A DNA stretch of 64,000 nucleotides from Hysterangium stoloniferum (lineage: Eukaryota > Basidiomycota > Agaricomycetes > Hysterangiales > Hysterangiaceae). Below the pieces are notes generated by a model, which saw only the letters and a list, made by a program, of their open reading frames with translations, was not told the origin of the DNA and made no database searches. The stretch lies in NCBI GenBank assembly GCA_015178975.1, contig WHVD01000065.1:1-64000 (forward strand), written 5' to 3'. Positions 33,661 to 44,500 of the stretch are shown here, one piece after another; position 1 is the stretch's first letter, and every line of letters starts with the position of its first letter. Position numbers and translations under genes: made by a program.

Positions 33661-35393
33661 ACCTTTTCCCGATCGTAGCAGATTCTTATAACCGGAATGA
33701 CAATGAGACATTATGGGAGAACAAACCAGCCGAAAAAGCCATCTTTCTCACTCATCACGAGTTACTCCAACCAGTCGGAACCATGGAAGAGGTCCCCCAA
33801 ACAAAATGGGACTTGCACAACCTCCCCAGAAACGATGAAACCGATGAAGTGAATTTTACTCTCTCGAATCCACAATTGCTTATAGAGATCAACGAAAATT
33901 ACGCTAAGGAACTTCACGATGGATACCAGAAGGATCCTGCCTTCAGAAATCATTACACCACTGATCCCATTTCTCCAAACATGGTAACTACTCCTTCGCA
34001 TTATTTCATCGGCAAGAATAAGCTATTGTTCTTTTGAGATTTGGACTGGAAAAGGCGAATCTGCATTCCTAGTAGCATGACGACAACCATACTCAAGCTG
34101 ATACATGATAATCCCTTCAAAGGAGCTCATGCAGGTGGCCACAGACTCTTTGGGCTGATGAAAGACCATTTCTTTTGGCTGAGGATGTTGCATGACTGCG
34201 TGGTGTACGCTTGCAGCTGCAACATATACCAGAAAACTAAAATTGATCATTCCACTCGACAAGGAGCTCTTGGACCCGCAGATGTACCCCTAAGGCCGTT
34301 TGAGGTTGTCTAGATGGACCTGATTACCGGATTGCCTCCTTCTACAGAGGGTGCTTATTCCACCATCTTCGTCACTGTGGATAAACTCACATGTTTCTTA
34401 ATCTGTGAACCCACCACTTCAGATCTATCTGCAGAAGGATTCGCGCGAATCTTCGTGAATAAGGTAGCTGCTCCTTTCAGCCTGCCTTCAAGGATAATCT
34501 GTGATCGGGACAAGAGGTGGACCTGTAGGTTCTGGAGAGAAGTCTGCAAAGTATACAGAAGTGCCCTTGCAGTATCCTCGTCCCACCATCCTCAGACCAA
34601 CAGTCAAATGAAGAATGCTAATGCTATTGTGGAGCAAATGCTCAGAGCGTACTGCGCCTCTTCGAAGGAGGAATGGTCTAAATGGACTCAAGTAGTGGCT
34701 CATACCTACAATTCGACGGTTCAAAGCTCAACAAGCTATGTGCCGGCCTTTTTGCTGATGGGCTACTTACCAAGAGGAATGTCTAGCTGTCTAGGAGGGG
34801 ATGACCCTGTGGTTCCCAGAGAATTATCGGATAGCCCCGTAGCCGACCAATGGATCTTAGAATTGGAAAATCACCGACAAGTGGGGCGGGATTCGATTGC
34901 GTGAGTACAAGAAACCCAAGCTCGCAGTTACAACAAGAGACGGAGATTGGTGGAAGATATCTCAGAGGGAGATTATGTTCTGATTAATCCCCATTCTCTC
35001 GAGCTCGTCGAAGCCAAGGGACCCGGAAGGAAACTTATACAAAGACGGATAGGGCCATTTGAGGTCTTGGAAAAGATCAATCCTCAAGTCTTCTGACTCT
35101 GCATTCCCTCAGAATATCAATTACATCCAGTGATTAATCGAGACCATCTTAAAAAGTACCACCTCTCCCCTAAGGAATTTGGATCCAGGGAGCTACTAGA
35201 GAACCCTCGAGAACTCAATCGTAACGACGAGGAGTATGAAGTAGAAGCTATAGTAGGGCACAAAAAGCATCGAAATCGACTCCTTTTCCAGGTTCAATGG
35301 AAAGGATATAGACCGGAGGAGGACACTTGGTTAAACGGCAATGACCTTCATCATGCTCCCGCTCTTCTTAGAGCTTACAAGACTATTTATTGA
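33661..35393 (+). pseudogene. Ty3/gypsy pol remnant: integrase and chromodomain
   Basis: A single frame covers the end of RNase H, the integrase zinc finger (HAGGH then C and CSCNI), the integrase core and a chromodomain, so this is a chromovirus-type retrotransposon. In the core, MDLITGLP carries the first Asp and ICDRDKRWTCRFW the second. The third catalytic residue, Glu in the usual QTERVN, is replaced by Lys in QMKNAN. The chromodomain at 35,240-35,390 has the pattern EVEAIVGHK...FQVQWKGY..EEDTW. Four in-frame stops occur at 34035, 34311, 34902 and 35094, with no frameshift. Protease and reverse transcriptase are missing; a 72-bp array stands in their place. Confidence 0.85.
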
Positions 35394-35592
35394 ATTTAAT
35401 GATCATTTCACATCCTTACGACGACAACACTGTTTATCTACTTCTAGCTCTACCCCCACTTCCATCCCCCTCGGCCTTTCACTTCAATAACTGAGCGGAG
35501 CTTGAAATTATTATAAAATACGTAAATCCGCTAAAGAAAATTTTATTCCCCCTATCTCTTCCCTCCACGTCAACCTCTCTAATCAGTACACT

Positions 35593-38123
35593 ATGTCGCA
35601 GGAGCAACAACCCAAACCCAAGTTCCCCAACTTCAAAAGAATACCACGACCTCAACCTATTAATACCTCTACCACACCATCTCGTACTGAACAAGTCGAG
35701 CACTCCACAAGTAATTCTGGAACACCTTTGCCAATACCCTCCGCTGCGCAGGGCAACATCGCGGGAACGTCCACCAACTCGGGGAACAGAACCACCTTTA
35801 CTCCATACGCTCCTCTCCCCAGACCCTGATTTCCTAATTTTAAAAGAATATCTCGACCTCAAACTACAGTTCCTTCTTCCCCATCCCCTCGAACAGAAAC
35901 TGTCGAGCACGTGGAGGAGACCTCATCGTCCACGAATCCTATGCGGACGGACTCTGTATCAAAAGCTGCACCATGGTCCTCTAATACTTGGGGGGCTCCC
36001 TCGGGAACATGGAGCCAAACCCCACCACCTTCTCGTAGTATTTTCCCTTCTACTGAAGAGGAGATCAAAAAGAAACAGCAGTCTGAGGCTTTCTCTGCGC
36101 AGGGCCAGGAGGAATTGAAAATGCTTAAACAGAAGAGGAGAGAGGAGTACTTGGAAGGACAGCAGAGGATGGGTGCTAGGGATAATGTCCCTTCAAGGCG
36201 GACACAGCAGGAATGGAGGAGAATGGAAGGGCACGATAATCCTTCAATCATCGCTCCCCCTTTGGGTCATAAATGGACGGATTTCGCTGAAACGGATTGC
36301 AGCGACGGGGGCACCCCATGTGTTCGGAGTGTAGGATAAAAAAGTAGGAAAGGAAAAGATGGGGTCAGCTTCTACAATTGGGACAAAATATGAAGGATCA
36401 AATTACAAAGCATTGCATTGCGACGTGGAGATGGAGTTGCACTACCTCCCAGACCCCCTTCACAACATGGACCTCAGGAACAGATCTACCGGATGGGGGC
36501 CGGTGATCTTTCATCTGACTCGGAGGATGACCAATCTCGCTACCCCACCTACGACAGCAAGTACCTCGGTGCTGACTGCCATGAAGGTTCCCTACTCCCT
36601 GACAACATTCACTTCTTCATGAGTGATCCTAACCAACGACGAAAGCTACCGACTTCCATCAGAGTTTGGAGAGGGTATCGTCCAGCAGACTCTGCAACCC
36701 CATCCAGTTCCTCTCATCTCCCTCCACCTCTGCCGGTCTCTTCCATACCCACATTACAGTGCTTTACACCCTTTTCAGAGTTACCGGGAAGTCTTGTACC
36801 ATCCGCCGAGCTGCCTTCTCTTCCCCCTATACCACTACCCCTCCCCTTCACAGGACATTCCCTTATATCACCGTCCTCATCCGTACCCATGTCTTATATC
36901 ACCATCCTCATCCATACCCAAGCCTCCTCCAGCACTGCAGCCAATCTCACCCCTCCACACGTCACCTGACCCTCTCGTCGCCTCCCACTCTACTCCGATG
37001 CCTTTGGTCCCTGTGGTGTCGAACACTCCCCTCATTTCCTTGACAACGTGGAGTCCACCGCCCGCCTCTCCCTACTCCCCTTGCATTTCTCTAGGAAGCC
37101 CCATTCAGCATCCTAACGATACATTAATGGATATTGATCACCCTATCTTGGAAGTTCTCACAACACCTATGGAGGAAGTCCTCGAGGCGCCTCTCTCAGC
37201 CACAGACGTCTCCAAGGAACCCCTCCCAGCAATGGAAGTCTTCAAGGAGCCTCCCCCCTTAAGCGAAAAAGCAAAAGGGAAACGAAGAACCGATATTCAG
37301 GCCGACGAGCCCCTTGTCATCGACCCCCCCCCCCCCGGCCCACCCCATTCGCAGCCCCCTGCCACAGCCGTCCTCTCCCCTCCACTCTGAGGATACGGCT
37401 GGCCCCTCCCGTCCCTTCCAGTCAAGTTGGATGCGCGTGTCCATTAATTACCCCTCCAACATCTTCACTGTGGGACGCACGACTGGGACCAACCCTGCAG
37501 CACCCCCTTCTTAAAGGGCATATCCAGGGGTATAGCGGGTCTCTCACGTTGTCGGACCGCATGAGTGCATTTTATTTATGCGTCACCGACCCTAAGGAAC
37601 AGCTGCGTTTAGCGGAGGATATCGAACGGGTAGAACTCTCCATGTTTCGGTCCTTACTTGTCAACTCTTCTTGTGTTCTTCCTGACCACATACCAACCCA
37701 CTCTGCAGTGGACCTCGTTGACTTGTTGGAGCAACTGTTGCCAGATTCAGACACCTCGAGAGGAATTCCCCCTGGGGGAGACATGAGCTCCACACCGCTC
37801 ATCACTCCTACCCCGCCATCACTACACCCTCGACCCCCTCTCATTGCCTGTATTACTGACACTTCCGCTGATCGTGTTCGCGCCATAATTCGAACGCCCC
37901 AGAAGGCCTACGGTCGTTGGGTCTCGTCGATCCAAAAACTGGATGGGTTGATATCCACCAATGACGCTTCAAAGCGGGAGGACATCGCTCTTTCCTTTCG
38001 TGCCAAGTGTCTCGCCTGGGGCAATGCTATCCTACACCTTGGGGGTTCATCGCAGGACGCATGGGGAGGAGTTCCAAGCATCCTTCGACATCTTCTTTGA
38101 CATAGCTCTTCGACTTGGGGGGC
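35593..38123 (+). pseudogene. Proline-rich ORF(s) of the gypsy element, downstream of pol
   Basis: Between the pol stop and the 3' LTR lies 2.5 kb of mostly open sequence. It begins MSQEQQPKPKFPNFKR and runs to 36339 with one TGA at 35827, continues in the same frame to about 36969, then changes frame near a C tract at 37,325 and ends in a helical part (37,549-38,100) with RVRAIIRTPQKAYGRWVSS. The first part has a charged coiled-coil region (EEEIKKKQQ...KQKRREEYLEG). The middle is Pro/Ser-rich. I see no CCHC knuckle, signal peptide or membrane helix, so it is neither a normal gag nor an envelope. It occupies the place where some LTR elements carry an additional gene. Function unknown. Confidence 0.5.
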
Positions 38124-38125
38124 AC

Positions 38126-38754
38126 TGTGAGAGGTATTGCGAAATACACTCAGGAAATATAGTCAGATGAGCTCTTACTATATCTCCTTTATTATTTCTA
38201 TTTTCTCTCTTTTATTATATCTATAATTAGTTCAACGACCTATGTATGCGGTACATCGACTCTTGTGGGCGCACACATGCCAGACTTATGTATTCTAGCG
38301 CCCGTAGTTTAGAACTCAGACACTTTTACACCGCAACCACGACTTACCCAGACACCTGTTAGTGTCCTGTAAGTTGTGATTGGTGTATCGTCTCGACCGT
38401 CACAGACGGGCTTTAGCTACTCATTCAATCTGAGTTTTGAACTGTACCAGTCGAAACTCAATCCTTATCTCAACATGCGTGGACTATATCCATGCTACTC
38501 TATTATTCGACTCTCTAACTACTCTACTTGCACTCGAGCAGTTGTCTAGAATTGCACTTAACAGTCAATTCTACTTATTCGTTCTAGCTATCTACCTTAC
38601 TTTAGATAGCTACTTCTCTCTAATGTATTGAACTAAGTAGTCAATACGTGTTCGGTCTGTATTAGACTTAGACAGTCAATACATCGTGGTATCGTACCTA
38701 AACGGTCGATATTCTTTGTATATAGAACGGTTAGAACTTCTACCACTCTTCACA
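38126..38754 (+). mobile_element. 3' LTR of the gypsy element (629 bp)
   Basis: Begins TGTGAGAGGTATTGCG and ends CTCTTCACA, with TGTGA/TCACA inverted ends. A polypurine-like tract, CTTGGGGGGCAC, lies directly before it. The first and last parts match the shorter LTR at 31,439-31,742. Confidence 0.65.
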
Positions 38755-38910
38755 CAAGGTCTATCTGCAATCATGTAAAACAGGGATACAGAAGTCGATG
38801 TCATCTTCATAATTATGGCACTGAAGAGCCATCCCATGACACATGGCCAGCCATACTCCTTCATCATCAATCATGCTTGAGTCAACTGCTTTTCCCTAGT
38901 GTGTAAAGTA

Positions 38911-39125
38911 CAGTGGCTTTCAAAACTGTCCCAATGTTTTGGTAATTCTCAATAAATGCTTTATAACCTACCAAATAAATTTTCTAAAATAGTGAAATTA
39001 TTCTCACATATACCTTAGCATACTAGCTTTGATATACACAGATATTACATAATATAGATGGATATTGGTGTCACAGTGATTATTTAAAAATGACCAATCA
39101 TTGGGACAGTTTTGCAACCCTCTCT
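38911..39125. repeat. Inverted-repeat end of a Tc1/mariner element
   Basis: CAGTGGCTTTCAAAACTGTC starts right after a TA dinucleotide, as Tc1/mariner ends do. The word CAAAACTGTCCCAATG at 38,921 returns inverted at 39,099-39,114. This may be a terminal structure with an inner inverted copy, or a short MITE next to the transposase. Confidence 0.5.
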
Positions 39126-39257
39126 TTTCACACATTCCATTATATCATATTATATTCTAGAGGGCCAGGAAAATTACAGGAAAATGCACATGACATCTAT
39201 TTGATGTTCTAGTTAATATGTGACATGAAATGTCACATTTTAACTATCATTCTTATC

Positions 39258-39668
39258 ATGAAAGCTATTTCCCCTCTCAAAAGAGAACAAGCCATCTCCC
39301 TCCCACAAAATGGACTCTCCAATAGGAATGTAGCCTCTACAACAGGTCTTAGCAAATCTACTATCATCAGAATCACTCAGGAGATAGAGATAGACAAAGG
39401 AAACCTGAAAGGAGGATGTCCATCCAAGCTTTCTCCTACTGACCAAAGGAGGATCATATATCAAATCACCTCTGGCAAACTAGATAATGCTGTCCAGGCC
39501 ACACACTACATTAAGTCCATCAATAAATATCATGTCTCACCCAAAATAGTCAGAAGGACCTTGAAACAGTATGGTTTCAAAGCTGTAGTCAATGCAAAAA
39601 GATCTTTACTCATGGCTCAACATAGAAAGGCCAGGTTAAGCTTTGCCCTCAAGTACCACTATATATGA
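39258..39668 (+). pseudogene. Truncated Tc1/mariner transposase (N-terminal part)
   Basis: From the ATG at 39258 the frame encodes about 136 residues that match the paired helix-turn-helix part of Tc1-like transposases: EQAISLPQNGLSNRNVASTT, then SKSTI, then GCPSKLSPTDQRRI, and LKQYGFKA...LLMAQHRKARLSFALKYH. In the family this is followed closely by the first catalytic Asp of the DDE triad. Here the frame stops before it, and no DDE region follows. The element cannot encode an active enzyme. Confidence 0.75.
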
Positions 39669-39910
39669 TTGCATTTCCGAATGCTTCTTTCAGGGTTGCA
39701 CCATGCATATTATCTGGCGTGGCCTCACAAATAATTTTCTCATAATATTCAGAGAATAGCGAGGCAATGAAATCAATGACCAGAATATCGGTGCTGAAGT
39801 GGATAGGCATTATTCTATCTCTTACAGACTTCTGAATAATGACAGCATCAAATACCTGTATCAGTAGTAGTTGTCCAAGGAGCTCATCCCATGTGCCACA
39901 GGTAATTAAG
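39664..39910 (-). pseudogene. Unrecognised open stretch
   Basis: The minus strand is open for about 80 codons, reading for example GTWDELLGQLLLIQVFD and PDNMHGATLKEAFGN. It has protein-like composition but no start codon and no recognised family. It could be part of the pre-existing Copia or gene sequence into which other elements inserted. Confidence 0.2.
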
Positions 39911-40024
39911 CAAGCCGAACAAGTACTTTGAGAGAATTATTGCCATTTCAAAATTTCCAATGCCATGATGTGAGCAGCCACCTCAGGCAGGATCAGTTCC
40001 ATCCAATGGAGCACCCACACCAGC

Positions 40025-40851
40025 TGTTACAACCGGAATTCCTGCCGGACTCCGGGTACTAACTTATACGCACCCACACCCTACACACACCAATTGTCAG
40101 TTTACTGGAACTCCCACCGGACTCTGTACATCAGACTTGTCTACGTTCAACTTCATTATATTGTGTTTCAGTCACCGGAATACCCACCGGACTCCATCCC
40201 TGTCTATGTCTGACCTCATCTCACGCATCAGTCACCGGACCCTGCTCAGAAAACCCATCATCCCTCTAACAGAGCCCCATTCCCGTTTTAGTCAAATGAC
40301 CTGTCACGATTCGGACTCCACTCCCACTCCATTTCCCATGATGGTTTATGATTTGTCACGATTTGGACTCCACTCTGTTCTGTCCTGTTTCTAACACCAA
40401 ATTTGATGTTTACTATTCTCATTTTATGTTTTGCTAGTTTCGTTTCATTATTACTGGATTTGGTATGTCATTCATTCCACAGTCTATTTAGTCTGGCAGA
40501 TGTTGTACATACAATCCAGTCAGAAAATCGGCTTAGATTCCCCAGTAATCTAATACATTTTCTGCTCTAAACTCCTACTTGAATTACACCACTCACACTA
40601 GTCGGAGCCCACAGGCTCCGGTGCATCTATCTCTCTTACTGTATCTATCTCAACTCACAACCTCTCGACCCACGACCTCTGACTTATGACTCCTCGACCC
40701 ACGAACTCCACCCAGACTCCCCAGGATTCCCCTCTGCCTGTCTGAAATTGGACGACATGATCTCGTGAGGGTGCAGCCTATAAGCTGAAGCCAAGTCCTA
40801 CTGGATATTCTGTGGGTTTCTCTGGAAACCCACCTTGTACATACCTTAACA
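40025..40851 (+). mobile_element. Solo LTR with target-site duplication (827 bp)
   Basis: Starts TGTTACAACCGG and ends TATACCTTAACA-like (..CCTTAACA), with TGTTA/TAACA inverted ends. The 5-bp sequence CCAGC is found directly on both sides (40020-40024 and 40852-40856). A related copy lies at 57,003. No internal coding region remains, so the element was lost by recombination between its LTRs. Confidence 0.8.
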
Positions 40852-40856
40852 CCAGC

Positions 40857-41161
40857 TATGAAGAGGAACTTCAATCATTGAAAGAGATGGGAGTATACAA
40901 ACTTGTACCACTATCAGAAATTTCCATTTGTATTAGGTTCACAAAGGGAAGCCAATGTTTCATATAAAAAGGAATGTTACTGGCAAAATTTACCATCAGA
41001 AAATGAGGCTTGTTTTTAAAGGTTTTGAACAGGTATATGGATGTGACTATGATAAGACAACCTCACCCACAGCTCATATAGAATCCTGGTACATTTTACT
41101 GTATTTACATATTTATACTCTAGCACAATTTGGTCATGTGACATCATGTGACATTACATGA
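40857..41161 (+). pseudogene. Copia-type reverse transcriptase fragment
   Basis: The start reads YEEELQSLKEMGVYKLVPL and, after a frame change, FHIKRNVTGKIYHQKMRLVF then KGFEQVYGCDYDKTTSPTA. These are the first motifs of the Ty1/copia reverse transcriptase domain (KxKxDxxGxxxxxKARLVxxGFxQxxGxDYxxTFxP). The rest of the domain is missing. The fragment starts exactly at the target duplication of the solo LTR, which therefore inserted into it. Confidence 0.7.
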
Positions 41162-41583
41162 TTTTGTTGATAGAACCCACTTGGTGAACAATCAACAAGG
41201 TCACAATATTATAAGTATTTATAATTATCAAGGCTGCTAGCCAAAAATGAGTCTTGTGTGTATAAATATTTGTAGTATTTCCATATTTGGAGCTGATGTA
41301 ATGAAATTGTATTTCCACAATCCATATATAATAAAACATACTCACAAATACTTTTGATACTTTTGCATTTTTATCCTCTGAATTATCAAGAATATACATC
41401 TGAAGTACCAAACATTGGAAAGGTTTTTTGAGTCACTGTATACATATGTTACTTGATGATTGGATCTACTTTGTAGTAATATCAATGTGAGAGGCAAAAC
41501 CTTCTTACTATAAAAAAAGCAAAAGTGACTCCACAAAAGACAGACCATTGCTAACAATATAGTATATAGAAATAAGAGATCCA
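41162..41583. other. AT-rich 3' flank of the NACHT-WD40 gene
   Basis: No gene seen. It probably contains the 3' untranslated region and the transcription end of the gene on its right. Confidence 0.4.
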
Positions 41584-44500
41584 CTAACCTTGGCATCCTT
41601 GCCAATGTTTTCCATGGGCCATGCAACTCAAGTCAAGCTCAATAGCTTTTCGGGAGATAATAAGTCTAGTAAATGGGGTATAAAATGGCTCTCGAGAACC
41701 AGGTGGTACCCAAAATAAAAGCCGGTTGTTGGGTCCCTTCATCCATCCTTCACTATCCAGTGTGAATGAAGTCCGCCAGTAATCTGTTAAGGAGATACCT
41801 TTCAGAAGCTGCGCCATGTCACAAAGTGCATGACCACTGCACGATGAAAAGCTAACTGAGAGTTGCACGATGGTGCCGGAAAGCTGGATGGTCTTGTCAC
41901 CAGAACCGGACGCGATCCCAGTCCCGTCAGACGAAAACGAGGCCGAAGAAACCCAATCCGTGTGTCCCTCCAACGGCTTTCCCGTCGCCGCATCCCAGAG
42001 CCGGACGGTCTTGTCATAAGAACCGGACACGATCCGAGTCCCGTCAGGCGAAAACGAGACCGAAGGAACCCAATCCGTGTGTCCCTCCAACGGCTCCTGC
42101 AACGGCTTTCCCGTCGCCGCATCCCAGAGCCGGATGGTCTTGTCACGAGAACCGGACACGATCCGAGTCCCGTCAGGCGAAAACGAGACCGAATAAACCG
42201 AATCCGTGTGTCCCTTCAACGGCTCCTGCAACGGCTTTCCCGTCGCCGCATCCCAGAGCCGGACGGTCTTGTCATAAGAACCGGACACGATCCGAGTCCC
42301 GTCAGGCGAAAACGAGAGCGAAGAAACCCAATCCGTGTGTCCCTCCAACGGCTCCTGCAACGGCTTTCCCGTCGCCGCATCCCAGAGCTGGATGGTGTTG
42401 TCACCAGAACCGGACACGATCCGAGTCCCGTCAGGCGAAAACGAGACCGAAGGAACCCAATCCGTGTGTCCCTCTAACGGCTCCTGCAATGGCTTTCCCG
42501 TCGCCGCATCCCAGAGTCGGATGGTCTTGTCACCAGAACCGGACACGATCCGAGTCCCGTCAGGCGAAAACGAGACCGAATAAACCGAATCCGTGTGTCC
42601 CTCCAACGGCTCCTGCAACGGCTTTCGCGTCGCCGCATCCCAGAGCCGGATGGTCTTGTCACCAGAACCGGACACGATCCGAGTCCCGTCAGGCGAAAAC
42701 GAGAGCGAAGAAACCCAATCCGTGTGTCCCTCCAACGGCTCCTGCAACGGCTTTCCCGTCGCCGCATCCCAGAGCTGGATGGTGTTGTCACCAGAACCGG
42801 ACACGATCCGAGTCCCGTCAGGCGAAAACGAGACCGAAGAAATCCAAGACGTGTGTCCCTTCAACGGCTCCTGCAACGGCTTTCCCGTCGCCGCATCCCA
42901 GAGCCGGATGGTGTTGTCACCAGAACCGGACACGATCCGAGTCCCGTCAGGCGAAAACGAGAGCGAAGAAACCCAAGACGTGTGTCCCTCCAACGGCTCC
43001 TGCAACGGCTTTCCCGTCGCCGCATCCCAGAGCCGGATGGTCCTGTCATAAGAACCGGACACGATCCGAGTCCCGTCAGGCGAAAACGAGAGCGAAGAAA
43101 CCCAATCCGTGTGTCCCTCCAACGGCTCCTGCAACGGCTTTCCCGTCGCCGCATCCCAGAGCTGGATGGTGTTGTCACCAGAACCGGACACGATCCGAGT
43201 CCCGTCAGGCGAAAACGAGACCGAAGAAATCCAAGACGTGTGTCCCTTCAACGGCTCCAGCAACGGCTTTCCCGTCGCCGCATCCCAGAGCCGGATGGTG
43301 TTGTCACCAGAACCGGACACGATCCGAGTCCCGTCAGGCGAAAACGAGAGCGAAGAAACCCAAGACGTGTGTCCCTGCAACGGCTCCTGCAACGGCTTTC
43401 CCATCGCCGCATCCCAGAGCCGGATGGTCTTGTCATAAGAACCGGACACGATCCGAGTCCCGTCAGGCGAAAACGAGACCGAACGAACCCAATCCGTGTG
43501 TCCCTCCAACGGCTCCTCCAACGGCTTTCCCGTCGCCGCATCCCAGAGCCGGATGGTCTTGTCATAAGAACCGGACACGATCCGAGTCCCGTCAGGCGAA
43601 AACGAGACCGAATAAACCGAATCCGTGTGTCCCTCCAACGGCTCCTGCAACGGCTTTCCCGTCGCCGCATCCCAGAGCCGGATGGTGTTGTCACCAGAAC
43701 CGGACACGATCCGAGTCCCGTCAGGCGAAAACGAGACCGAAGAAACCCAAGACGTGTGTCCCCGAACTACACTTTGAACAACCGGCCAGTTGAAATTATG
43801 CCCAGAAGCCAATCGAAGAGTATTAGGAAATTTTTCATTGAATTTCCGTGATATTATGCAGTTACTTGGCGACAATGGAAGTGCTGACAGGTATAGGTGC
43901 GGAGTGCTGTATGCAATCGCAACGCCAAACATCTGAATGAACCTGACAACATCTGATACAGTGGCAGAAACCTCTTCACATCCAGCATGCTCCTACCATG
44001 GTCCATTAGCATCTTCCATTGTTTCCATTATTAAATGATAATCACTAACCTTTAGCCACTCAGCTATTCGCACAAGTTCTGATGTGGTGTTACTCGTCAG
44101 AGCATCGGCAAGGCTGAGTGCTTCGAGCCAAAATAATATACGTTCATCATTGACGAATGATGTCACTTCCTCAACCAGGCGTTTTTCGAGGGCAATTATT
44201 TCCTCCTCATTTACCGTTCCATCGCGCAGTGCTTCCAGAATGTGTTTCGGCCAGAACCGACATGAATACGATAGATGAGGAGAGATACATTTCTTGACGG
44301 TTTCCTGCAGGCCCGGAATCTGTGCGTTGGGGTAATACGACGACTCTATCTCGCAAATGTTAAAACGAAGACCACGTTCTGAGTCAGCCATGACTTGCAA
44401 CGACGCGAATGCAAGGTCATGTTGCACTTTCGAGACTTCAACAAAAAATTCTTTACTGAGATTCTTATCTGCCAAGAAATCACGAAATGATGCATGAAGA

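Noticed and set aside
35593-38123. Retroviral-type envelope gene in the gypsy element
   Set aside because: The position would fit, but there is no signal peptide, no membrane helix and no cysteine pattern of an envelope protein.
42489-43851. Plus-strand reading frames of 434 and 418 codons
   Set aside because: They lie opposite the WD40 repeats and repeat with the same 129-bp period. They are shadows of the minus-strand receptor gene.
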